A model generated the notes under the pieces. The model searched no databases and was not told the origin of the DNA. It was given only the letters and a program-made list of their open reading frames with translations. Position numbers and translations under genes: made by a program. Below are positions 31,895-39,801 of a stretch of DNA of 64,000 bases, piece after piece. Origin of the DNA: Pseudomonas sp. UYIF39 (GTDB lineage Bacteria; Pseudomonadota; Gammaproteobacteria; Pseudomonadales; Pseudomonadaceae); NCBI RefSeq assembly GCF_029963765.1, contig NZ_JALBYU010000006.1:62001-126000 (forward strand). Direction: 5' to 3'. Each line of letters starts with the position of its first letter. The first letter of the stretch is position 1.

Positions 31895-32941
31895 TTAGCG
31901 AATGGCGTATTTAAGAATATAAGAATAAAGGTGGTTCACTGCCGACTCCGCATCCTTCCGATCCAGCTGAAGAGTACCCGCCAGAGCCGCGTGACATTCA
32001 AGCACCATCTTTTCACGACCATAACGGTGAAAGATCGCCCCATCGGCAATATCGGAAAATGCCTTGTACACCCCGAACAGAACAGCACCGGAGTTGTATT
32101 CAATACGCACCTGATTCATGGCCACCGGAACTGAAACACTTCCGTTGCTTATCGGCTGCGGCGTCAAGTCCCCGACTTCTACGCACTGACTGCGGCAAAT
32201 CATCCTGCTTCTTTTATCTGTAGCAAAGTTACGTTCATACAACGTAATTTCCGAACCTTGCACCCTGGAACAGGCTTCTTCGAAGGCAGTCAATACCGCT
32301 TTGGCATTCGCCATGCCCGCGTCTATGTCCCGAAGCGAAACGAAGCGTTCCAGCTTGTTCCCCTTCACGCTGTCCAGTGCCCGCACGATGGTCGACACGT
32401 GCGCAAAATCTTTTTTGCTCGCGATGACATGAACTTCATATTCATAGAGACAAGCATGCTCACCCGTTTGAAAACCGGCAAACTCACGGGTTTCAAGGCC
32501 CGTCTCCATGATGATGCTGTACTTGTCTTCAAGGGACTTCTCAAAGATCATCGCTCCCAGATCCCTGATAAACGCTTCGGTCTGCTTGTAGGCATACACC
32601 ACGCCATGCTTCTCGATCTCGTCGTAGTGCGGATGACGGGTGCGATATTCAGGCTCGTACAGCGGGACGTAATTTGAATAGCGGGAGGTTTTGAGCAGCT
32701 CATTGAGCAAATGCGTTTTACCCGCTCCCTTCACGCCAACGACCACCAGCATCTTTGGCACAGATTCGTCGTCTGCACCTGGCGTTCTGGACGCGAACAA
32801 CTCTTCTTCCATTTCATGGAAAACTTTTTCTACATCTTGTTTCGTATAAGCATATTTATTCGACACTTTCTGAAATTCCTTTTCAGTTGAAATAAGTCCT
32901 TTAAATAATCCGGATTTCGATACAACAAACGTTATTGACAA
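31895..32941 (-). CDS. Zeta-toxin-like P-loop kinase, no antitoxin seen
   Basis: A 348-residue P-loop protein with Walker A VVGVKGAGKTHLLNELL near residue 70. It also has the zeta-type features VPLYEPEYRTRHPHYDEIEKHG (substrate Asp/His region), a helix QTEAFIRDLGAMIFEKSL, and IIMETGLETREFAGF. These resemble UDP-GlcNAc-phosphorylating zeta toxins, but the identity is inferred from motif order only. The frame opens at a TTG (32941) with no good ribosome site, so the true start is unsure. Lower GC than neighbours and an AT-rich flank suggest transfer. No epsilon-like partner is visible on either side. Confidence 0.68.
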   Translation of the reverse strand: MSITFVVSKSGLFKGLISTEKEFQKVSNKYAYTKQDVEKVFHEMEEELFASRTPGADDESVPKMLVVVGVKGAGKTHLLNELLKTSRYSNYVPLYEPEYRTRHPHYDEIEKHGVVYAYKQTEAFIRDLGAMIFEKSLEDKYSIIMETGLETREFAGFQTGEHACLYEYEVHVIASKKDFAHVSTIVRALDSVKGNKLERFVSLRDIDAGMANAKAVLTAFEEACSRVQGSEITLYERNFATDKRSRMICRSQCVEVGDLTPQPISNGSVSVPVAMNQVRIEYNSGAVLFGVYKAFSDIADGAIFHRYGREKMVLECHAALAGTLQLDRKDAESAVNHLYSYILKYAIR

Positions 32942-33290
32942 TCATCGAAGCCGCTCAAAAGACAACTCAAGCTAAAGCCATTTTGTTACATCGAACAACC
33001 AAGAAGATCTTGCAAAACATTTCAGAAAAACGTCAACCGCAACTCCGGAAAAACCCCTACAGAGCAAGCAGCAATGGACTACCTAACACACATCATTAAG
33101 TATCGCGCTCAGCGAAACTTCATCGACCTATCAACGAATACCCCTATGCTCAACTTGTCAGAATCACTTCCAGAAACACCCTGTTTCTTATAAATCAATG
33201 ACGCCATTTCAAACTCGAAGACCGGTCTGCGAGGTATCCGTTGCCAGCCCCTGCTCTTACAATGCCTGCACCTCCGACACCGGCCGCCCC
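32942..33290. other. AT-rich intergenic region, no convincing gene
   Basis: About 350 bases between the divergent zeta-like gene and lysR. It is notably AT-rich for this chromosome. A 32-codon minus-strand frame starts at 33207 but lacks a ribosome site. Promoters for both neighbours must lie here; none could be placed with confidence. Confidence 0.5.
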
Positions 33291-34155
33291 ATGGATATCG
33301 ATCTCGCCCGCACCTTTCTGGAAATCGTCCGCCACGGCAGCCTTGCTGCAGCCGCCGAAAAACTCCACGTTACCCAGACCGCGATCACCGCGCGCGTGCA
33401 GAAACTCGAGAGTCAACTGGGCTGCACCCTGTTCGTGCGCAATCGCGCCGGTGCGCGCCTGACGCCGAACGGTGAAGCCTTCGTGGTCTATGCCAATCAA
33501 CTGGTCGAAACCTGGGAAGCGGCGCGACGGGACTTGCCGTTGCCCGAGGGTTACCGCGACGTGTTGCACATCGGTGGCGAGGTCAGTCTGTGCAACCCGC
33601 TGATGCTCAGCTGGGCTGGCGCGCTGCGCGAGAAGATTCCCAGCCACGCCCTGCGCATGGAAATCCGTGACGGTGAAAACCTGCTGCGCCAACTGGAACT
33701 GGGGGTTCTGGATGCGGCGCTGGTCTACCAGCCCGAGTATTGGCCACGCCTGCAAGTCGAACAGGTGCTGGAAGAAAAACTGGTCCTCATCCGCCTGGCC
33801 GCAAGACCCGATCCCTACGTGTACATTGACTGGGGCCCGGACTTCCGCCGTCAGCACGATGCGGCCCTGCCGGAAAAAGCCAAAGCCGCGCTGAGCTTCA
33901 ACCTCGGCCCACTGGGCTTGCAGTACATTCTGAAAAACGGCGGCAGCGGCTACTTCCGCACTCGGGTGGTCCAGAGTTATCTGCAAAGCGGCGTGCTGGA
34001 GCAAGTGCCCAAAGCCCCCGGAATTCAGCTACCCGACTTATCTGGTTTACTCCCGCGACCGCGACTCCGCGACCTTGCAACGCGCCTTCGACCTGCTGCG
34101 CGAAGTGATCAGATCCGATGATGACTGGTCGCAACGCTGGAACCCGCTGACCTGA
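33291..34155 (+). pseudogene. LysR-family regulator, frameshifted near its 3' end
   Basis: From the ATG at 33291 the first ~240 codons are a normal LysR protein: the DNA-binding helix-turn-helix (FLEIVRHGSLAAAAEKLHVTQTAITARVQKLE), then an effector domain. At 34014-34021 (GCCCCCGG) the frame shifts. The reading then gives an unrelated Pro/Arg-rich tail and stops at 34121. Removing one base from this run restores SYPTYLVYSRDRDSATLQRA and a natural end at 34155 (287 residues). So either the gene lost its correct C-terminus or the assembly has one extra base. It lies upstream of the hydroxylase-lactonase pair and may have regulated it. Confidence 0.85.
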
Positions 34156-34261
34156 GTCCGGTTTGCACCGAAGCATGGCGGTTGCGTCCTCAAGGTTGGG
34201 CCAGCCAAAACGCCGGGATCGTCTAATCTGCTGGAGATAACAATAATTACAGGTGATTGCA

Positions 34262-35407
34262 GTGAGGCAGACCACCGAAGCTTTCCGCGCCCGCTACCGC
34301 GCCGCTATTCATCCGCTCTACAACCCATGGCTGCACGGCGCTTTTGTGCTGCTGTTCGGGGGGCTGGCCATCGGTGGATTCTGGAGCACCGTGCACCAGG
34401 TTCAGCCACTGGAATGGCTGGCGATGCCGTTGACGTTGTTGTTCTTCAACTTCGGCGTGTACATGGTCCATCGGCACTTGGGGCATCATAAAAAAAACTT
34501 TGCGCGAATGTTCTACGCACGCCATGCCGGTGACCATCACAGCTTCTTCGCCCCCGGTCACATGACTTACGCCAGTGCCCGGGACTGGCGGGTGATTCTG
34601 TTTCCAGCCTGGCTGATCGTGTTGCACACGGTCGTCATCACCCTGCCCGTCTGGTGGCTGCTTGAGCAGTTCGATGCCAATGTCGCCGGGTTGTTCGGCG
34701 GCTGCCTGATCCTCGGCTACCTGACCTATGAAGTGTTCCATGCCTGCGAACACTTGCCCCCGGAGAACCCCGTCACACGGTTGCCGTGGATCCGCCAGAT
34801 GCGCCGCCTGCATGAACTGCATCACCGTCGTGAGCTGATGCAGGAACGCAATTTCAACATCGTTTTCCCGCTGATGGACTACCTGTTCGGCACCCTCTAT
34901 TGGGAACCGGAGCCGACCGACCTGCACCCGACGAGAACGTCCATGACCCGCATGCAGCATCAGATCGACATTGCTGGAGACCCGATTGACGTGCTCGCCT
35001 ATGCCAGCACCGTGACCCGTTGGCCGGAGTGGCATCCTTCGTCGCTCAAGGTCGATGGCCAGGGCGGTCCGCTGTATGCCGGGGGGCGGTTTGAGGAAGA
35101 TATCAAGGCGGGCGGGCGTGAGGGACACTTGCACTGGGAGGTTAACGAATACCTGCCAGGACGTCGCTGGAGTGCCTGGGCCCATGACGATCACGGGTTG
35201 TCTTTAGTGGTGACTTACGAGTGTGAGGCCCTGAGCCAAGGCACACGCTTTGTGCGCACTCTGGAGTACCAGTTCAGCGGCCTGGCGATGCGCATTGCCA
35301 ATCGACTGCTGCTCAAGCGCCGCATCGATCGTGAGTCGGCAGCTTCGATGTTGGCATTGCGCGAGATGGCGCAAAAACAGTTGGCCCCGGCAGGAGTCAG
35401 CGCGTGA
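34262..35407 (+). CDS. Fatty-acid-hydroxylase/sterol-desaturase fused to an SRPBCC domain
   Basis: A 381-residue fusion. Residues 1-220 form a membrane di-iron hydroxylase domain with spans such as GAFVLLFGGLAIGGFW and the His boxes HRHLGHH, HAGDHH, HACEH and HELHH. Residues ~235-375 resemble an SRPBCC/polyketide-cyclase lipid-binding fold (VLAYASTVTRWPEWHPSSLKVDG...GRFEED...WEVNEYLPGRRWSAW). The GTG at 34262 has AGGTGA six bases upstream; a GTG at 34253 is the alternative. Its stop overlaps the next start (GTGA). The substrate is unknown; the fusion suggests the soluble domain presents a hydrophobic substrate to the oxygenase. Confidence 0.85.
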   Translation: MRQTTEAFRARYRAAIHPLYNPWLHGAFVLLFGGLAIGGFWSTVHQVQPLEWLAMPLTLLFFNFGVYMVHRHLGHHKKNFARMFYARHAGDHHSFFAPGHMTYASARDWRVILFPAWLIVLHTVVITLPVWWLLEQFDANVAGLFGGCLILGYLTYEVFHACEHLPPENPVTRLPWIRQMRRLHELHHRRELMQERNFNIVFPLMDYLFGTLYWEPEPTDLHPTRTSMTRMQHQIDIAGDPIDVLAYASTVTRWPEWHPSSLKVDGQGGPLYAGGRFEEDIKAGGREGHLHWEVNEYLPGRRWSAWAHDDHGLSLVVTYECEALSQGTRFVRTLEYQFSGLAMRIANRLLLKRRIDRESAASMLALREMAQKQLAPAGVSA

Positions 35408-36495
35408 GTCGAACCGTCAAGTTTCGCCATGTGCTGTTGCTGGTGATCGTCGCCATCGGCGCCTTTCTGCTGCTGATGCCGACCAAGGTTCAACCGGTGG
35501 CCTGGACACCGCCACCGGTGCCCTCCCTCACCAGCGGCATCTACGCCGACAATCAGCGCCTCAAAGGCGTGGAGCGCGTCGGTGCCGCTGATATCGATGG
35601 ACCGGAAGCGTTGCTGCTGGAGGGAGACGTCCTCATCACGGGTTTGAATGACGGCCGATTGATCCGTACCAGCCTCGACGGCAAGGTCACCAAGGTTCTG
35701 GCCGATACAGGCGGCAGACCCTTGGGCCTGGCCCGTCATCCCAACGGTCTGCTGGTGATTGCCGACGGGGTCAAGGGCTTGCTGTCACTGGATGCCCAGG
35801 GCCGATTGATTCCATTGACCACGGCGGCCAACGGCGTGCCCTTCGGTTTCACCGACGACGTGGCGATCGACAAATCCGGGCACTACGCCTATTTCAGTGA
35901 TGCCTCCAGTCGCTTTGGCTACGGCAGTGACGGCGAAGCGATCATCGAGCACGGCGGCGATGGCCGCTTGCTGCGTTATGACTTCCAGACCGGCAAGACC
36001 GCGGTCCTGTTGGATAAGCTGGAATTCGCCAACGGCGTGACGCTGGGACCGGACGATGCCTTTGTGTTGGTCAACGAAACGGGCGCCTATCGCATCAGTC
36101 GTTACTGGTTGAGCGGGCCGAAAGCCGGCACCCGTGATCTATTCATCGACAACCTGCCAGGGTTGCCGGACAACCTCGCGTTCAATGGTCGCGACCGCTT
36201 CTGGGTGGCGCTTTATGCACCGCGCAACGCACTACTCGATGCCACCGCGCCGCATCCCTTCGTGCGCAAGATGATCGTGCGAGCCATGACTTTCCTGCCG
36301 AAACCGGTGGAGAAACGCGCCTTCGCGCTGGGCCTGGACCTGGACGGCAAAGTGATCGCCAACTTGCAGGACGGTAGCCGCGACAACTATTCGCCGATCA
36401 CTACCGTTCGCGAGTATGGAGATTGGTTGTATTTCGGGTCGTTAAAGGCGAAAAACATGGTGCGATTGCCGTTGAGCAAAGCATTGCAACAGTAA
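35404..36495 (+). CDS. SMP-30/strictosidine-synthase-like beta-propeller, membrane anchored
   Basis: A 363-residue protein with an N-terminal membrane anchor (HVLLLVIVAIGAFLLLM). A six-bladed propeller of the SMP-30/gluconolactonase or strictosidine-synthase-like class follows: GPEALLLEGDVLITG, GGRPLGLARHPNGLLVIAD, FTDDVAIDKSGHYAYFSDASS, ANGVTLGPDDAFVLVNE, GLPDNLAFNGRDRFWVAL. The GTG start overlaps the hydroxylase stop by 4 bases, so the two are translated together and should act in one pathway. Relatives include lactonases; the activity here is inferred. Confidence 0.86.
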   Translation: MSRTVKFRHVLLLVIVAIGAFLLLMPTKVQPVAWTPPPVPSLTSGIYADNQRLKGVERVGAADIDGPEALLLEGDVLITGLNDGRLIRTSLDGKVTKVLADTGGRPLGLARHPNGLLVIADGVKGLLSLDAQGRLIPLTTAANGVPFGFTDDVAIDKSGHYAYFSDASSRFGYGSDGEAIIEHGGDGRLLRYDFQTGKTAVLLDKLEFANGVTLGPDDAFVLVNETGAYRISRYWLSGPKAGTRDLFIDNLPGLPDNLAFNGRDRFWVALYAPRNALLDATAPHPFVRKMIVRAMTFLPKPVEKRAFALGLDLDGKVIANLQDGSRDNYSPITTVREYGDWLYFGSLKAKNMVRLPLSKALQQ

Positions 36496-36506
36496 ACGTG
36501 CCTGAC

Positions 36507-36746
36507 TCAACGCAGATCCACCTCACCATCGCGCACCGCATTATCCGTTTCCTCAAGCACCCTTTCCGGGTCCATGGCGGTGGTTTCATCCTCGTCCAGC
36601 GGGCGCGCGCCTTCATTGTCTGGCAGTTCGTCGATGCCCGGCTCGTCTTCGGGATTGAGGGTGGTGCGTCCTGGACTCAGGGGTTCGGGATGTGTCGGGA
36701 TGGGGTCGTAGCCACCCTGCTCTTCGCTGGGGAATTTTGGATTCAT
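36507..36746 (-). CDS. Small acidic conserved hypothetical protein
   Basis: 79 residues, rich in Pro, Glu and Asp (EEQGGYDPIPTHPEPLSPG; DEPGIDELPDNEGARPLDED). No membrane span or signal is seen and the protein is likely disordered. The ATG at 36746 has GCGAGGTG upstream. It resembles short Pseudomonas proteins often mislabelled HPr-related; I see nothing supporting a phosphotransferase role. Confidence 0.75.
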   Translation of the reverse strand: MNPKFPSEEQGGYDPIPTHPEPLSPGRTTLNPEDEPGIDELPDNEGARPLDEDETTAMDPERVLEETDNAVRDGEVDLR

Positions 36747-36856
36747 GAGGCACCTCGCATGGAGCCGTAAATTCGGACTCTATTCATTCGAGGTGCCGGT
36801 ATTTATCGCCGTTCCAATTTTCCAGTCACCGATCGTCGGTGACCACATAGGGCGTG

Positions 36857-37099
36857 TCAGGACTGCGTCTGGAGCCGATCAACGATCTTTTGCTTAACCT
36901 GCACGCGCTTCTCCTTGAGTTTCTTCAATGCGTCATCGCTGGGCGCATCCGATTGGGCGGTTTCGGCCTTTACGACCTCGGCGTCCGCCTGCGAATACTT
37001 GTTGATCAGTGAATCCAATAACGGATCCTTGGTGCGTTTTTGCTGGATATCTTCCTTTGAAAGTTTGAGATCCTGATAAAGGTCGTGTGGCACCGGCAT
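36857..37099 (-). CDS. DUF465/YdcH-type small coiled-coil protein
   Basis: 80 residues with the DUF465 pattern: MPVPHDLYQDLKLSKEDIQ, then DPLLDSLINKYSQADAEVVKAE, and a closing DDALKKLKEKRVQVKQKIVD helix. GGAGG sits seven bases before the ATG at 37099. The function of the family is unknown. It is unlinked to obvious partners. Confidence 0.83.
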   Translation of the reverse strand: MPVPHDLYQDLKLSKEDIQQKRTKDPLLDSLINKYSQADAEVVKAETAQSDAPSDDALKKLKEKRVQVKQKIVDRLQTQS

Positions 37100-37316
37100 G
37101 GAACACCTCCGTTTGTTGATCGGAGGCAAACGCGATCAATGGCGTTCACCAACTATCAGAATGGCCTCGGTTAGCCGGTTCTGTCGACCGCCTATCAGAC
37201 CAGCGGTGCCCGTTCGTCGCCCTGCCTCAAACGCAATAAAACCTTTATCCGCTTGTCGACCTCCACACGTTAACGATCATTCGATCGCCCATGAAAACCT
37301 GTGTGGAGAATAACCA

Positions 37317-37838
37317 ATGGACGGATTTACCCTGCGCCACCTCACGTTGGCCGTTGCCTTGAGCACCAGCATGGGCACGGCATTCGCCGCCACTTCCAAT
37401 GATTTCGTCGACAGCGCGGCCGCGGGCGGTATCGCGGAAGTCGAAACGAGCCGATTGGCCCTGGAAAAAAGTTCATCGGCGGACATCAAGGCATTCGCCA
37501 ACATGATGATCACCGATCACTCCAAGGCTAACGATGAACTGGCGGCGCTGGCGAAAAAGAATGACATCGAGGTGCCGGACAGCACGACGCTGGTCAAACA
37601 GGCGAAAGAGAAAATCCTCGACTTGCGCGATGAATCTTTCGATGCGGCCTACGCCAACAATCAGGTAAAGGCCCATGAAGACACCATTGCGCTGTTCAAG
37701 AAGGAAGCCAACACCGTGACGGACGACAAAGTCAAAGGCGCCACGGACCTGAAAGGGTTCGCGCAAAAAATGCTGCCGGCGCTGGAGAAGCATCTGGATA
37801 TGGCGAAAAAACTCCAGGCGGCCCATCCGGGCAAATAA
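37317..37838 (+). CDS. DUF4142 secreted four-helix protein
   Basis: 173 residues. A signal peptide (HLTLAVALSTSMGTAFA) is followed by a helical DUF4142 domain: DFVDSAAAGGIAEVETSRLALEKSS, AFANMMITDHSKANDELAALA, LPALEKHLDMAKKL. The conserved His and acidic positions recall a ferritin-like bundle. DUF4142 proteins are exported and often stress-induced; the role is not established. A GGAG site precedes the ATG. Confidence 0.88.
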   Translation: MDGFTLRHLTLAVALSTSMGTAFAATSNDFVDSAAAGGIAEVETSRLALEKSSSADIKAFANMMITDHSKANDELAALAKKNDIEVPDSTTLVKQAKEKILDLRDESFDAAYANNQVKAHEDTIALFKKEANTVTDDKVKGATDLKGFAQKMLPALEKHLDMAKKLQAAHPGK

Positions 37839-37889
37839 CCCTCCCACAAAAAGGCCGCACCGTTTGAGGCGGCCATTTTCAATGCCTGA

Positions 37890-38078
37890 CTAGCCGCCAT
37901 CGGTGTCGATGTCGGCATCGGTGTCATCCCCGGGTTTGGGCCGGTCGGGGTTCGGCTTGAAACCCGGGCTGAACTCATTGTCGTTATCGGTGTGGAGTTG
38001 CTTCTGGTCGACCGCCTTGTCTGCGCTTTCCGGTTCGGCGGTTTTCGCGTTTTCCTCAAGACCACTGTCATCTTTCAT
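37890..38078 (-). CDS. Small acidic hypothetical protein (62 aa)
   Basis: Starts MKDDSGLEENAKTAEPESAD and ends in GDDTDADIDTDGG. It is highly charged with no hydrophobic segment, so likely disordered. GAGG lies just ahead of the ATG at 38078; an ATG at 38093 is possible but has no ribosome site. It converges on the DUF4142 gene. Function unknown. Confidence 0.62.
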   Translation of the reverse strand: MKDDSGLEENAKTAEPESADKAVDQKQLHTDNDNEFSPGFKPNPDRPKPGDDTDADIDTDGG

Positions 38079-38178
38079 AAGTACCTCGTTCATCACTGCA
38101 CGTGCGCGGCTGAAACAGTCGGGCCTTGAAGATTCGAAGCCGCCCGGCAAGCAACGTTCCATCGAATGGATCGCAGAC

Positions 38179-38270
38179 CTGTAGGAGCTGCCGAAGGCTG
38201 CGATCTTTTGGCGGTTTCGGGGATTGTCGAAGATCAAAGTCAAAAGATCGCAGCCTTCGGCAGCTCCTAC
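38179..38270. repeat. Inverted repeat of the TGTAGGAGCTGCCGAAGG family
   Basis: Arms TGTAGGAGCTGCCGAAGGCT... (38179) and its reverse complement (to 38270) run through GCGATCTTTT / AAAAGATCGC, around a ~30-base centre. It is a different family from the GTGGGAGCGAGC elements. It lies in the 353-base gap between the acidic hypothetical gene and the kinase remnant; nothing else was recognised in that gap. Confidence 0.85.
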
Positions 38271-38431
38271 TCGAGTCCAGGTGCACCGGATCGAAAAATC
38301 CTGCCGGAGCGAACAACTATCCCATTCGGCAAATGTCACTGACTTTACGCCGGTCAATATTCGGGAAACCGGCAAACACTTCCAGCGAGTCAAGGCACAT
38401 GGCGGCATAGCAAACCAGCACACTCGATGCG

Positions 38432-38617
38432 ATGACAAAAAACCAGACGCAACTGTTGGCCGAATGGACCAACAGCCTTGAAGCCAGCGGTGCCGCGCGC
38501 AACCTCAAAGAGCAGGACTTACGGCAACAGACGTCGGATTTCCTGCAACTGATCGTCTCCGGCCTTGAACGATGCACTGGGCAAGCTGACCGGGGGCATC
38601 GCCCACGACTTCAATAA
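38432..38617 (+). pseudogene. N-terminal remnant of a sensor histidine kinase
   Basis: The frame begins MTKNQTQLLAEWTNSLEASG and continues LKEQDLRQQTSDFLQLIVSGL, which resembles the helical RsbRD-type N-terminal domain of some Pseudomonas sensors. After about 45 codons it meets the DNA coding for the kinase H-box but in the wrong frame (RCTGQADRGHRPRLQ) and stops at 38617. The expected PAS or linker part is missing. The simplest reading is an internal deletion that fused the sensor start to the kinase core out of frame. Confidence 0.65.
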
Positions 38618-39674
38618 CTTGCTGACCGGCATCATCACCAGCTTGGAACTGATCCAGAAAAGGGTTGCCGCCTCACGCACCGACAAGGTTCAGTTTTACG
38701 CCGAAGCCGCCTTGAACTCGGCCATGAGTGCCGCGTCCCTGACCCATCGCCTGCTCGCCTTCGCGCGCCAACAGCCTCTCGATACCCGGCCCGTGGACAT
38801 CAACGAACACGTGCGCTCCCTTGAAGAATTGCTGGTGCGTACCATCGGCGAGCACATCGCGCTGAAACTCGAATTGACCTCTAAAGCCGCCATCGCCCTG
38901 GTCGACCCCATTCAGCTCGAAAGCGCGATGCTCAACATGGTGATCAACGCTCGCGATGCCTTGCCCCAGGGTGGCAACATTTGGGTCAGCACCTATGCCG
39001 CCTATTCCCATGGCGATCCCAATCTGGCCGATGGTGCGTATGTCGCGTTGTCGGTGCGCGATGACGGCACCGGTATCGAACACAGTGTGATCGACAAGGT
39101 GTTCGACCCGTTTTTCACCACCAAGCCGCTGGGCCAGGGCACCGGGCTGGGATTGTCGACGATCTACGGTTTCGCCCGGCAATCGGGTGGCGATGCACAC
39201 ATCCGCAGCGTCGCCCGGTGCGGCACCGAAGTCACCATCATGCTGCCCGCCAGCTCCGACCCCACGGCCGGCGAAGCCGAGTCAGCCACCGTCGATCATC
39301 AGGGTGCCGGCGAACATGTGTTGATCGTCGAGGACATGCCGTCGGTGCGCATGTTCGTGGCCGAAGTGTTGGTGGATGCCGGTTACCGTTGCACGCAGGT
39401 AGGCGACATCGACGGTGCCCTCGAGCGCCTGCAAAACGATGAGTCCATCGACCTGCTGCTGACGGACGTCGGACTACCGCGCATGAGCGGCCGCGAGCTG
39501 GCCGATGTGGCACGGGGCTGGCGCGAAAAACTGCCGATCCTGTTCATGACCGGTCACGCCGAGACCGCGATCAACCGTCAGGTGTTCCTCGGCGATGGCA
39601 TGGAGATGCTGATCAAGCCGTTCCAGATCAATGAACTGCTGGACAAGGTGCGGCGCACGCTGGACAGCGCCTGA
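38565..39674 (+). CDS. Hybrid histidine kinase core plus receiver, sensor missing
   Basis: 369 codons from a TTG at 38565 with no good ribosome site. It begins right at the phosphorylation helix [19 protein letters not shown] (His 14) and carries an HATPase domain (NMVINARDALPQGG, DDGTGIEHSVIDKVFDPFFTTK, GTGLGLSTIYGF). A receiver follows (VLIVEDMPSVRMF, phospho-Asp in LLTDVGLPRMSG, Lys in LIKPFQINELLDKVR). Catalytic motifs are intact, but there is no input domain, and the upstream frame at 38432 appears to be its lost N-terminus. Expression may depend on re-initiation from that frame, or the gene may be dead. Confidence 0.75.
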   Translation: MNDALGKLTGGIAHDFNNLLTGIITSLELIQKRVAASRTDKVQFYAEAALNSAMSAASLTHRLLAFARQQPLDTRPVDINEHVRSLEELLVRTIGEHIALKLELTSKAAIALVDPIQLESAMLNMVINARDALPQGGNIWVSTYAAYSHGDPNLADGAYVALSVRDDGTGIEHSVIDKVFDPFFTTKPLGQGTGLGLSTIYGFARQSGGDAHIRSVARCGTEVTIMLPASSDPTAGEAESATVDHQGAGEHVLIVEDMPSVRMFVAEVLVDAGYRCTQVGDIDGALERLQNDESIDLLLTDVGLPRMSGRELADVARGWREKLPILFMTGHAETAINRQVFLGDGMEMLIKPFQINELLDKVRRTLDSA

Positions 39675-39683
39675 CACACCGAA

Positions 39684-39776
39684 ATCGCGAGCAAGCTCGC
39701 TCCCACAGTGAATCGCTGGCGTACGCAAATTTTGTGCATGACACCGATCAAATGTGGGAGCGAGCTTGCTCGCGAT
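39684..39776. repeat. Paired REP element (GTGGGAGCGAGCTTGCTCGC core)
   Basis: Inverted arms starting ATCGCGAGCAAGCTCGCTCC at 39684 and ending at 39776, separated by about 45 bases. It sits between the convergent kinase and uvrA-like genes. Confidence 0.88.
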
Positions 39777-39801
39777 GACGCAGTTTGTAACACCACCCAA
39801 C

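Noticed and set aside
33112..33207. 32-codon minus-strand frame upstream of the zeta-like gene, considered as an antitoxin
   Set aside because: No ribosome site, very short, overlaps the lysR upstream region and lacks a helical antitoxin pattern.
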